64,000 nucleotides of DNA, from positions 107,516-171,515 of the forward strand of contig NZ_JAJGSX010000004.1 in assembly GCF_021245725.1 (NCBI RefSeq), read 5' to 3'. The notes beneath the pieces are model-generated. The model was not told the DNA's origin and did no database searches. It saw nothing but the letters and a program-made list of their open reading frames with translations. Position 1 is the stretch's first letter, and every line of letters starts with the position of its first letter. Source of the stretch: Pseudonocardia sp. TRM90224. Its GTDB lineage: Bacteria > Actinomycetota > Actinomycetes > Mycobacteriales > Pseudonocardiaceae. Positions 1 through 8,423 of the stretch are shown here, one piece after another. A program made the position numbers and the translations under genes.

Positions 1-45
1 GAAGACGATCGGCGAACCGCACCCCGCGGTCTCGAACGTCAACAC
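1..45 (-). CDS. Possible 5' end of a truncated gene (window edge)
   Basis: A GTG-started reading frame runs off the left edge after 15 codons and reads VLTFETAGCGSPIVF. The small-residue start followed by GSPIVF resembles the first strand of alpha/beta hydrolases (usually followed by an HG motif), but the window ends before any diagnostic residue. It would follow the NRPS operon on the same strand after a gap of about 110 bases. A release or editing thioesterase would fit there, but that is a guess from position only. Confidence 0.25.
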   Translation of the reverse strand, partial: MLTFETAGCGSPIVF

Positions 46-153
46 CTCACGAACTTTTCGATCACCATCCGGCTCCCCCGTCCTGGACGAAGCCAACTGT
101 CCGTTCCGCGCGTTTCACAGCGCTTTCAGCGAGGTCACACGCGCCGGATGGGC

Positions 154-1209
154 CTAGCCGTGCCGCTTGAGGTCGTGGAAGAAGTCCGGGATCACCTGGA
201 GGTCGCCCGACCGCTGGACCTGGTCGTGCACGTCCTTGCCGACCGCGAGGTCGAGCACCCCGAGCCCGAAGGGCGAGAACACGATCGTCCGGTCCTTCGG
301 CACCTCCACGCGTCCGGAAAGGACATCGTCGAGCGTGCCGTCGAGGAAGTCGCGGTTGCCGGTGAGCTGCTCGGTCAGGTGCGGGGAGGTGTCTGCCTTG
401 AGGCAGTGCTCGACGTCGTCGACGATGTTGACCGAGTCGAGCAGGATCTGCGGCGACAGGTCCCGCAGCGACACGTGCAGCACCAGCGGGTGGTGGTCGA
501 ACCACGCCGGCTCCTCGATGTGCGGGCGGGCCGCGACGGTCGCGAAGACCACCAGGTCGCTCGAGCGGATGAGCTGCTCGGCGCTGTCGTGCACGGTGAT
601 CTTGGCGGGGCCGCCCTCCTGCTCGACCTGGCCCAGGTAGCCGCTGAACCCGGCGGCGCTCTCGGCGTGGGTGTCGTGCACGCCGATCTCGTCGAACGTC
701 CAGCCGGTGCCGGCGAGGAACCGGTGGATGTAGCGCGCGATCAGGCCGGTCCCGATGAACCCGACCCGCCGCGGGCGCGGGCGGCCGGCGCTGAGCCGGT
801 CGGCCGCCAGCGCCGCCGAGCCGGCGGTCCGGCAGGCGCTGATGATCGAGCTCTCCAGGCACGCGAACGGGTAGCCGGTGTCGTGGTCGTTCAGGATCAG
901 CACCGCCGACGCGCGCGGGATGCCGGCGGCGACGTTCTCCGGGAAGCTGGAGATCCACTTCAGGCCGTCCACGCGAACGTCGCCGCCGATCGAGGCGGGC
1001 AGCGCGATGATCCGGGAGGTCGGCCGGTCCGGGAACCGCAGGAAGTACGACGGCGGGTTCACCGAGTCGCCGGCTCCGTGCCAGCGGTAGGTGGCCTCGA
1101 TCAGGTCGACGATCTCCCGCTCGCGCCCTTCGAGCGCGCGCTGCACCTGGGCACCGGAGATCACCGAGAACGGCGGGGGCATCATGGTCTTCGACTCCTC
1201 GTTGGTCAT
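154..1209 (-). CDS. sbnB: SbnB-like N-(2-amino-2-carboxyethyl)-L-glutamate dehydrogenase (Dap synthesis)
   Basis: This 351-residue protein belongs to the ornithine cyclodeaminase/mu-crystallin fold. The N-terminal half carries the GLKWISSF segment around Lys84, the usual substrate-side lysine region, and a Rossmann motif VGFIGTGLIARY lies at 149-160. SbnB proteins oxidatively split N-(2-amino-2-carboxyethyl)-glutamate into L-2,3-diaminopropionate (Dap) and 2-oxoglutarate. The assignment rests on the sequence and on the SbnA-like gene at the other end of the same operon. It is the last clear gene of the operon, and its ATG overlaps the TGA of the oxygenase gene (ATGA). The 2-oxoglutarate released could feed that oxygenase, which is inference. 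An ordinary ornithine cyclodeaminase is the alternative, less likely given the pairing. Confidence 0.85.
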   Translation of the reverse strand: MTNEESKTMMPPPFSVISGAQVQRALEGREREIVDLIEATYRWHGAGDSVNPPSYFLRFPDRPTSRIIALPASIGGDVRVDGLKWISSFPENVAAGIPRASAVLILNDHDTGYPFACLESSIISACRTAGSAALAADRLSAGRPRPRRVGFIGTGLIARYIHRFLAGTGWTFDEIGVHDTHAESAAGFSGYLGQVEQEGGPAKITVHDSAEQLIRSSDLVVFATVAARPHIEEPAWFDHHPLVLHVSLRDLSPQILLDSVNIVDDVEHCLKADTSPHLTEQLTGNRDFLDGTLDDVLSGRVEVPKDRTIVFSPFGLGVLDLAVGKDVHDQVQRSGDLQVIPDFFHDLKRHG

Positions 1210-2222
1210 GCCGCTCCCCCGTGCGGGGTCAGGCGCATCGGCTCGGCCATCCCGACGAGGATCTGGCGCTCGCCCTCGAAGGCCTCCCGGCTGTGTGCGC
1301 TGCGCAGGTTGTCGACCAGCAGCAGGTCGCCCGGGCGCCATGCCTCGCGCATCGTGTGCGCGTCGTAGGCCTGGTTGATCAGTTCGACGACCTGCGGGCC
1401 GACGGGCTCGCCGTTGCCGAACAGGGTGGTGAAGGGCAGGCCCTGCGGCCCGTACATCTCGACGAGGAACGCCCGGACGTCCTGGTCCATGGTCCACTCG
1501 TTGAGGAACGCGATCTGGTTGAACCAGCAGAGCTGCCCGGTCGCCGGGTGGCGGCGAACCGCGCTGCGGCGCTGCCAGGTGCGCAGCCCGCCGTCGGGCT
1601 GCCACTGGAACTCGATCGCGTTGGCCCGGCAGTAGGCCTCGACGGTGGCGGGGTCGTCGGTGCCGAACGTCTCGACGACCGAGGCCCCGATCTCGTCGTT
1701 GTAGTTGCGGGCGAGCACCCAGCCCTCGTGCTCGAACCGCTCGACCAGGCCCCGCGGCAACGCGTTGAGCACGGCAGCGGAGTCGGCGACGCAGGTCGCC
1801 CCGCCCGAGGTGGGCGCGGTCAGGCAGGCGAACATCATCAGGCCGGGCGCCTCGGCGGTGTAGCTCAGCTCGTGGTGCATGCACATCGGCTGGTTCGACG
1901 GCCACTTCGTCGAGGAGTAGACCCCGCCGGGGAAGCTCTCACGCTGGGCGAACGCCTCCCGCTCGGCCATCAGCTCGCCGCCGAGCAGGCGGAACACCGA
2001 GCCGACCTGCGCCGGGTCGTGCAGCCCGAGGCCGCGCACCAGCAGCGCGCCGTACTGGGCGAGCGCGCCGCGCAGCGCACCGCGGTTGTAGCCGACCCAG
2101 CCCTCCGGGTCGGGCCCGTTCGGTGCCAGCACCAGCGGCGGCCGGCCGGGCGCGGTCTGCACTGCGAACGGCGGAGCCGGGCGGGACGGAGCTGGTGGGA
2201 ACCCGGGGTTGTTCGTGCTCAT
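1206..2222 (-). CDS. TauD/SyrP-like Fe(II)/2-oxoglutarate-dependent oxygenase
   Basis: This 338-residue protein has the metal facial triad of the TauD family: His116-x-Glu118 (in MHHELSY) and the distal His310 (NLRSAHSREAF), with Arg319 at the spacing expected for the 2-oxoglutarate salt bridge. The first 35 residues are Pro-rich. SyrP-like members hydroxylate amino acids, often while bound to an NRPS carrier domain, so beta-hydroxylation of a carrier-bound residue is the likely role here (inference). The ATG is preceded by a good AAGGAAG ribosome binding site, and the gene starts 32 bases after the NRPS gene. Its stop overlaps the start of the SbnB-like gene. Confidence 0.85.
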   Translation of the reverse strand: MSTNNPGFPPAPSRPAPPFAVQTAPGRPPLVLAPNGPDPEGWVGYNRGALRGALAQYGALLVRGLGLHDPAQVGSVFRLLGGELMAEREAFAQRESFPGGVYSSTKWPSNQPMCMHHELSYTAEAPGLMMFACLTAPTSGGATCVADSAAVLNALPRGLVERFEHEGWVLARNYNDEIGASVVETFGTDDPATVEAYCRANAIEFQWQPDGGLRTWQRRSAVRRHPATGQLCWFNQIAFLNEWTMDQDVRAFLVEMYGPQGLPFTTLFGNGEPVGPQVVELINQAYDAHTMREAWRPGDLLLVDNLRSAHSREAFEGERQILVGMAEPMRLTPHGGAA

Positions 2223-2254
2223 CCGATCTTCCTTACATTCCTTATTGTGCGATT

Positions 2255-4732
2255 TCAGGCGACGACTGATCGCTGGTCGATGAGGGCCGCCAGCGCCGAG
2301 AGGACCGGCTGACCGGCGATGTCCTTGAGCGACACCGCGCGGCCGCTGGCGATCGCCAGCTTGACGGCGGTGAGCGAGGTGCCGCCGCGGTCGAAGAAGT
2401 CGTCGTGCCGTCCGATCTTCTCCACCGGCACGTCGAGCGCCTTGGCGAACGCGGCAGCGAGCATCGTCTCCGTGGCGGTGACGGGCGGCTCGACCTCCCC
2501 GGTGGTCGCTGCAGCGAGCTCGGTGGCGATCACCCGCAACCCCTTCGTGTCGATCTTGCCGTTCGCGGTGAGCGGCAGGCTCTCCCGATGGTGGAACGCC
2601 GAGGGGACCATGTACTCGGGCAGCTTCTCGCCCAGGTGGGAGGCGAGCACGGCCGGGTCGATCGTGCGGTCGGCGGCGTAGAAGGCGACGAGGTGCTTGC
2701 CCTGGTCCCCGTCCGTTACGACCACCGCGCCGTCGCGGACGCCCGGCACGCCCAGCAGCGCGTTGTCGATCTCTCCGATCTCGATCCGGAACCCGCGGAT
2801 CTTGACCTGGTTGTCGCGGCGGCCGAGGAACTCCAGCTTGCCCTCCGAGTTCCAGCGGCCGTAGTCGCCGCCCTTGTACAGGCGCTGGTCGCGCCGGTGC
2901 GGGTCGGTCATGTAGGCCTGCCGGGTGCGCTCCGGGTCGTTGATGTAGCCGCGGCCCACGCAGACCCCGGAGAAGCAGATCAGCCCGGGGGCGCCGAGCG
3001 GGACCGGCTCGAGGTTCTCGTCGACCACGTAGACCCGCACGTTGCGCACCGCGCGGCCGAGCGCGACGGTGCGCGACTCCGGCGGGCTCCACATGACCTC
3101 GTGGTTGGTGTCGTCCGAGGTCTCGGTCAGCCCGTAGGCGTTGACCAGCGGGATCCGCGGCGCGACGGCGAACCAGCGCTGGATCAGCTCGAACTTCAGC
3201 GCCTCCCCGGTGGCCGAGACGACCCGCAGGTCGGGCAGCTCACGCCGGTTGAGCTCCATGTAGGTCGCGATGACCTCCAGGTAGGAGGGCACGACCTGCA
3301 TCACGGCGACCCGGCTGGCGGTGATCAGCTCGACGAAGCGCTCGACGTCGAGGATCACCTCCTGCGGCACGAGGACCGTCCGCCCGCCGACGAGCAGCGC
3401 GCTGACCAGCTGCCAGAGCGAGATGTCGAAGCACTGCGGGGCGGTCTGGGCGACCACCGCGCCCTCGGCCATCTCGAGGTCCTCGACCTTGGCGTAGAGG
3501 TGGTTGGTCATGCCGGCGTGCTCGCACATCGCACCCTTGGGCTCACCGGTGGAGCCGGAGGTGAAGTAGATGTACGCGAGCTGGTCGGGCGCGACCGGCA
3601 GCCCGAGGTTCGTGTCGCCGTACCCCTCGGCGTACACGTCCCCGAACCGCACGATCTCGGGGCCCGGCGCGGCGGCGAGCGCCTGCAGCAGCGTCTCGTC
3701 GCTGCCCGGCTCGGTCAGCGCCATCACGCACTCGGCCCTCGAGAGGGTCTTCGCGATCCGGTCGGCGGGGAAGTGCGGCTCGATCGGCAGGTAGACACCG
3801 CCCGCCTTGAAGATCGCGAGGACGGCGGCGAACCAGTCGAGGTTGCGCTCGGTCACGACCGCGACGACGCCCTCGCGGCGCAGCCCGCGGGACACCAGCG
3901 CGCGGGCCAGCTGGTTGGCGCGGGAGTTCAGCTCGCGGTAGGTCCACTGCCGGCCCTCGTGCTCGGCCGCGATGGCGTCCGGCTGGGCGGCGACCCGCCG
4001 CTCGAACAGCTCGTGGAAGCGCTCCTCGGGCAGCTCGCGGCTGGGCCCGGCGAGCCCGTCGATCTGGTAGGCGTACTCCTGGGCCGAGAGCAGGCTCGGG
4101 CTGGCGTGCTCGGCGTCGGGCCCGGCGGCCATGAAGGTGAGCGCGGTGACGTGGTAGCCGGCGATGCGGGCGGCGGCGTCGGCGTCGAGCACGTCGGCGC
4201 GGTAGCGCAGACGCAGCTCCGTCCGGCCCTCCCCGTCGCACAGCGACACCTGCAGGACGCTGTGCGCGGCAGGGCCGGCACCGATGCCCTCCGGGTCGAG
4301 CTCGACCTCGAACAGCGGCCCGGTGCTGCCCAGCTCGGCGGCGAGCGCGGCCACCGGGAAGTCCCGGTGCGCCAGCAGCTGCTCCTGCGCACGGGCGGCG
4401 TGCTCGACGACCGCACGCCAAGTCAGCGGCTCGGTGTCGAGGCGCAGCGGCAGCGGCGAGCCGTCGGTGCCGCTCGCGACGAACCCGGTCGTCACCCCGC
4501 GCTCGCCCGAGAGCGCTGCCAGCACAACCGCGTGTGCGGCGACGAGCGGCGCCCCGCCCAGCGACCCGAACTGCCGGGTCAGCGCCTCCGCGATCTCGGC
4601 CGGGACGGGCTCGACGTGCTCCGCGATGCCCTGGCTGGGGGTACGGGACCACCGCGGAACGGTCGTGAGACCGCCTCCGGTCAGCACACCGAGCCAGAAC
4701 CGACGTGCGTCTGCATCGGTGGCGACGTTCAT
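2255..4732 (-). CDS. NRPS module: truncated condensation domain - adenylation - carrier
   Basis: Residues 1-220 resemble only the C-terminal half of a condensation domain (TTGFVASGTDG, PLPLRLD, HRDFPVAAL, PLFEVELD), and no HHxxxDG motif is present. Residues 237-735 are a full adenylation domain: A3 YIYFTSGSTGEPKG at 387-400, A4 FDISLW with Asp436, A5 NAYGLTET at 531-538, A7 YKGGDYGRW, A8 GRRDNQVKIRGFRIE, and catalytic Lys726 in A10 NGKID. A carrier domain follows with Ser786 in DDFFDRGGTSL. Binding-pocket positions visible in A4 are D436, I437 and W440; I could not match the full specificity code to an amino acid, but the flanking Dap enzymes suggest Dap. There is no thioesterase. The start codon overlaps the end of the upstream membrane synthetase gene (ATGA), so the two are probably made together. 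Confidence 0.9.
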   Translation of the reverse strand: MNVATDADARRFWLGVLTGGGLTTVPRWSRTPSQGIAEHVEPVPAEIAEALTRQFGSLGGAPLVAAHAVVLAALSGERGVTTGFVASGTDGSPLPLRLDTEPLTWRAVVEHAARAQEQLLAHRDFPVAALAAELGSTGPLFEVELDPEGIGAGPAAHSVLQVSLCDGEGRTELRLRYRADVLDADAAARIAGYHVTALTFMAAGPDAEHASPSLLSAQEYAYQIDGLAGPSRELPEERFHELFERRVAAQPDAIAAEHEGRQWTYRELNSRANQLARALVSRGLRREGVVAVVTERNLDWFAAVLAIFKAGGVYLPIEPHFPADRIAKTLSRAECVMALTEPGSDETLLQALAAAPGPEIVRFGDVYAEGYGDTNLGLPVAPDQLAYIYFTSGSTGEPKGAMCEHAGMTNHLYAKVEDLEMAEGAVVAQTAPQCFDISLWQLVSALLVGGRTVLVPQEVILDVERFVELITASRVAVMQVVPSYLEVIATYMELNRRELPDLRVVSATGEALKFELIQRWFAVAPRIPLVNAYGLTETSDDTNHEVMWSPPESRTVALGRAVRNVRVYVVDENLEPVPLGAPGLICFSGVCVGRGYINDPERTRQAYMTDPHRRDQRLYKGGDYGRWNSEGKLEFLGRRDNQVKIRGFRIEIGEIDNALLGVPGVRDGAVVVTDGDQGKHLVAFYAADRTIDPAVLASHLGEKLPEYMVPSAFHHRESLPLTANGKIDTKGLRVIATELAAATTGEVEPPVTATETMLAAAFAKALDVPVEKIGRHDDFFDRGGTSLTAVKLAIASGRAVSLKDIAGQPVLSALAALIDQRSVVA

Positions 4733-7700
4733 GACTTCCTCCAGTTGGAAGCGGTGCTCGCGAATGTGGAATCAAGCTCGACTGCCGGGTTGCCACCCCA
4801 GCGGGTGTCGGGCGAGATCTCCTCGCCCTTCAGCAGGAAGGAGTCGGCCTCCAGCACGGAGCCGTCGCCGAGGCGCGTTCCGTAGTGGACGAACCCGCCG
4901 ACCCCGATCGTCACGCCGTTGCCGACCACGACCCGGTCGGACTTGAACGCGTCGTTCTCCTGCGAGTGGCACTGGATGGTGCTGCGCTCGTTGAGGGTGC
5001 AGCGGTCGCCGATGCTGACGAGCACACGTTCGGTCATCGCTGCACCGTCGTCGAAGACCCTGCGCCCGACCTTCACGCCCAGCGCCCGCCACAGCGAGTT
5101 CTTGAACGGCGTGCCGTTGAGCCGCTGGATGTAGGTGTCGGCGCCGACCTTCCAGTACCGCTCGTGCCGCCAGAACGCCTTGTCGTAGATCGACACGCCC
5201 TGCGGCCGCAACGCGGTCAGCCACCGCACCGTCCGGTCGAGCGAGATGAAGTAGACGTAGGTGAGCACGAAGTTCGCCGCGCCGAAGATCGCGATGCCGG
5301 CCGGTCCCAGGAGCATGTAGAGGTCGAAGGAGTACCGGGCGAGCGCGACGACCAGCGTGAAGTGCACCCACCGGCTGAGGAGCAGCAGGAAGATCGTGGA
5401 CAGGTTGTGCCGGTCCTTGGCCTTGAGGGCGCGGCGCCGCTGCTCCGGACCCAGCGCGAGCCTGGCGTCCCGGTCGACCGAGCGAGGGATCTCGAAGCTC
5501 GGCGAGCCGAGCAGCCCGACATTGTGCCGGACCTCGCCCTCGATCGGGACCATGACCTTCGTCGCGAGCAGGCAGTTGTCGCCGACCCGCGACCGCGCCG
5601 GGACCATGATCCCGTTGCCGAGGAAGCTGCGCGCGCCGATCTTGACCCACTGCGTCTCGAACGAGGTGCTCGAGTAGTCGGTGTTCACGATCGTCAAGCC
5701 GTCGGCGACGACGGTCCCGCTGCCGATCTCGGTGAGGAACGGTGTGTCGTGCGCCACCGCGGTGCCGAAGTTGGAGCCGGTCTGCTCGACCTTGATGAAC
5801 CGGTAGCCGAGCGCGCGCAGGAAACCGACGATGTAGGAGCTGTCGCCGAAGACCCGCGTGAAGAACTTGCTGTTGGTCAGCCTGGAGATCGCCCGCAGGG
5901 CCCAGTAGGCACTGCCGTACAGGCGGTAGGTCTTGCCGGGCCGCACCATGATGCGCAGCACCCGCGGGACGGTCATCATGACGATCAGGGCGAGCAGCAG
6001 TCCGCCGAAGAACAGCGCGGACGAGAGGATCACCACGTCGATCCAGAACGGCACGTGCGAAGCGGCCGTCTCGATGTCCATCACCAGCACCTGCACCACC
6101 GGGAACTCGCGGACCAGCAGGACCAGCCCGCTGATGCCGAGCGGCAGGCCCAGGCCGAAGAGGATCACGAGCTGGTTGAGCGAGTAGAACAGCTTCCGGA
6201 GCGTGCCACCGGCGACGGTGGGGACGGCCCGGTAGTTCACCGTGGTCGGCTCCGCCGGGGAGCCGTGCCAGCGCTCCCCCGCGGGGACGGACTGCCCGGC
6301 GTGCAGCGACGACGTGTGGCCCAGCTGCGACTGGTCGCCGAGCGAGCTGCCGATGTCGAGCACGGTCGCCTCGCCGACGAGCACGTTCGAGCCGATCGTC
6401 ACCGGGCCCGCCTGGATCACGCCCGCGTGGGCGCGGTAGCAGGCGAACGACGACGACTTGCGGATGATCGTGCCCGAGCCGATGGTGAGCAGGTCGGTGC
6501 AGACCGGAACGGTCGGCGACAGGATCGTGACGCCCTTGCCGATCTTCGCGCCGAGCATCCGCAGGTAGAACACGTACAGCGGCGAGCCGACGAACCGGAC
6601 CAGCGGGCTGGTCCGGATCAGCGTCTTGACCAGCCAGAACCGGTAGTAGCGCAGGCTCCAGACGGCGAACTGGGTCGGCTTCCAGCGGCCGATGAGCACC
6701 CACTTGGCCAGGATCGGCAGGAGGCTGGTGCCGAGGAAGATCGCCCCGGCGACCTCGACCGACCGCACGTAGATCTCCAGCGGCGTGACGGCCGCGAAGA
6801 CCCACTCACCACCGATGGCGAAGGCGAACGCGATCAGCGCCGGGTAGCCGATCAGGAAGAGCAGCTGCATCACAGCGACCAGGACGTACTTGAACGTCCC
6901 CACCGGTGCGGGCAACTGGTCGCGGGTGGGCACCGCCAACATCACGGTCTGGGCGTCGGCGCCTTCCAGCTCCACGCTCGGGCCCGGCAGCGGGTTGCGC
7001 GGACGGAACGGCTGCGCGTTCGGCCGGAACGGCTGCGAGTACACGCGCGGCATCACCGCGGTGCGTGAGATGACACCGGTCGTGCCCTGCACGGGCGCGC
7101 CGTTGCCCGCCGACTTGGCGCCGGCCGCGGCCAGCTCCGCGATCGTCGGGGTCCGGTAAATGTCCTTGATGCCGACGTTGGGCAGCTCCGGCCGGGTGCG
7201 CACGCGCGCGCAGAACCGGGCCATGAGCAGCGAGTCGGCGCCCAGGTCGTCGAAGAAGTTGCCGGTCGGCGAGACCTCGGCGACCCCGAGCACCTCGGCC
7301 AGGACGGCCGAGTACCCGGCCTCGAGGTCGTTCGGCGCGCCGGCGGGAACCGATGCCGGCTTGGCCGGTGCCGCGGGCGCGGCAGGCGCACCCTTCGCCG
7401 CCGCCGCTGCCGGCCGGGGCGTGGGGCGCGGGGTGGCGGGCTGCTGAGCAGGGGTCGGCCGCGGTGTCTGGCCGGGCCGCCGCAGATCCGGCGGCGGGAC
7501 GGGCTGCGGGCTCGGGAACCGGCGAGCGGGAGCCGGTGGCCGCTGCTGCGCCGGCGGCTGCTGGACGGGCCCGCGCTGTGCCGGCGGCTGACCCGGCGAC
7601 TGAACTGGCAACTGAACCGGCGACTGGCCGGGCGGCTGAACCGGCGGCCGCGGGGCCGGCGGCCGCTGCACCGGTGCGCGCTGCGCCGGCGGCTGCTGGA

Positions 7701-8418
7701 CCGGCCCGCGCTGGGCCGGCGGCTGGCCCGGGGACCGCGGGGCCGGCGGGCGCTGCACCGGAGCCGGCGGCGCTGCGTGCCGCGCCGTCGGGGACGGTGC
7801 AGAACCAGAGCCAGGACCAGGACGCTGGCCGGGACCCTGCGGGCGGGACTGGGCAGGCACCGGCGACGGCGACGGCCGCCGCGGGGCCGGGGCGGGCAAG
7901 GACGACGGCGAAATCGGAGCGGTCGGCCCCGAGCCGGCCGAGCGCCCCGGACGGATGGTGACCGTCGTGTTCGGGTCCTGCCGGTCGCGCAGGTTCGGGT
8001 CCTGCTTGACCTCCCGCAGCTGCTCCACCAGCTCGGCAACCTCGGAGCGCAGCTGCTTCAGCTCGTTGCGTGCTGCGCGCAGCTCCTCCTCCACGCCGGA
8101 CTTGACGTCGTCGAGGCGCACCTCGGCGATCGTCGGCTCGTGCGAGGCGACGTCCCGGCGGCGCTCGCCGTCGGTGCTGCGCAGGCGCACCAGCGTGGTG
8201 GCCTCGCCGGCGTTCGTGTCCCTGTCGTCCGAGTCATCGTCCGGGTCGCGCTTCGCGTGGACGTCCGTGACGTCGTAGTCGGTGGAGTTGTTGCTCTCAG
8301 CGCCGATGCCGTCGGTGCTGTGCAGCCGCACCAGCGCGGTCGTGTCGCTGTCGGCGAGCCGAAGGGGACGCGGACGTGTCGTATCCGTGTCCCGCTTCGG
8401 ACGTGGAACCGAGCTCAT
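4729..8418 (-). CDS. Poly-lysine-synthetase-like membrane protein: carrier domain, TM helices, three LbH domains
   Basis: This 1229-residue protein resembles the C-terminal part of epsilon-poly-L-lysine synthetase (the NRPS terminal domain family TIGR02353) but has no adenylation domain. Residues 1-155 are charged, with two related blocks ALVRLHSTDG (28-37) and TLVRLRSTDG (75-84) and a coiled coil at about 105-140. Residues 160-360 are disordered and Pro/Gln-rich with near-exact repeats. A carrier domain has Ser396 in DDLGADSLLMA. From residue 510 on, membrane segments alternate with three cytosolic left-handed beta-helix segments rich in IG/VG hexapeptides (CTDLLTIGSGTIIRK; LTEIGSGTVVADG; VSIGDRCTLNERS). 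In Pls these three domains perform iterative isopeptide bond formation at the membrane. Here the adenylation domain would come from the next gene. The ATG at 8418 lies 5 bases after the SbnA-like stop. Confidence 0.85.
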   Translation of the reverse strand: MSSVPRPKRDTDTTRPRPLRLADSDTTALVRLHSTDGIGAESNNSTDYDVTDVHAKRDPDDDSDDRDTNAGEATTLVRLRSTDGERRRDVASHEPTIAEVRLDDVKSGVEEELRAARNELKQLRSEVAELVEQLREVKQDPNLRDRQDPNTTVTIRPGRSAGSGPTAPISPSSLPAPAPRRPSPSPVPAQSRPQGPGQRPGPGSGSAPSPTARHAAPPAPVQRPPAPRSPGQPPAQRGPVQQPPAQRAPVQRPPAPRPPVQPPGQSPVQLPVQSPGQPPAQRGPVQQPPAQQRPPAPARRFPSPQPVPPPDLRRPGQTPRPTPAQQPATPRPTPRPAAAAAKGAPAAPAAPAKPASVPAGAPNDLEAGYSAVLAEVLGVAEVSPTGNFFDDLGADSLLMARFCARVRTRPELPNVGIKDIYRTPTIAELAAAGAKSAGNGAPVQGTTGVISRTAVMPRVYSQPFRPNAQPFRPRNPLPGPSVELEGADAQTVMLAVPTRDQLPAPVGTFKYVLVAVMQLLFLIGYPALIAFAFAIGGEWVFAAVTPLEIYVRSVEVAGAIFLGTSLLPILAKWVLIGRWKPTQFAVWSLRYYRFWLVKTLIRTSPLVRFVGSPLYVFYLRMLGAKIGKGVTILSPTVPVCTDLLTIGSGTIIRKSSSFACYRAHAGVIQAGPVTIGSNVLVGEATVLDIGSSLGDQSQLGHTSSLHAGQSVPAGERWHGSPAEPTTVNYRAVPTVAGGTLRKLFYSLNQLVILFGLGLPLGISGLVLLVREFPVVQVLVMDIETAASHVPFWIDVVILSSALFFGGLLLALIVMMTVPRVLRIMVRPGKTYRLYGSAYWALRAISRLTNSKFFTRVFGDSSYIVGFLRALGYRFIKVEQTGSNFGTAVAHDTPFLTEIGSGTVVADGLTIVNTDYSSTSFETQWVKIGARSFLGNGIMVPARSRVGDNCLLATKVMVPIEGEVRHNVGLLGSPSFEIPRSVDRDARLALGPEQRRRALKAKDRHNLSTIFLLLLSRWVHFTLVVALARYSFDLYMLLGPAGIAIFGAANFVLTYVYFISLDRTVRWLTALRPQGVSIYDKAFWRHERYWKVGADTYIQRLNGTPFKNSLWRALGVKVGRRVFDDGAAMTERVLVSIGDRCTLNERSTIQCHSQENDAFKSDRVVVGNGVTIGVGGFVHYGTRLGDGSVLEADSFLLKGEEISPDTRWGGNPAVELDSTFASTASNWRKS
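7440..7900. repeat. Low-complexity Pro/Gln coding repeats inside the Pls-like gene
   Basis: The segment encoding residues about 170-330 of the Pls-like protein is built from repeats such as QPPAQRGPVQQPPAQ (twice) and VQRPPAPR (twice). At DNA level the stretch near 7553-7592 recurs almost exactly near 7688-7727. This is a flexible linker with expandable repeats placed in front of the carrier domain. Confidence 0.85.
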
Positions 8419-8423
8419 GATGA

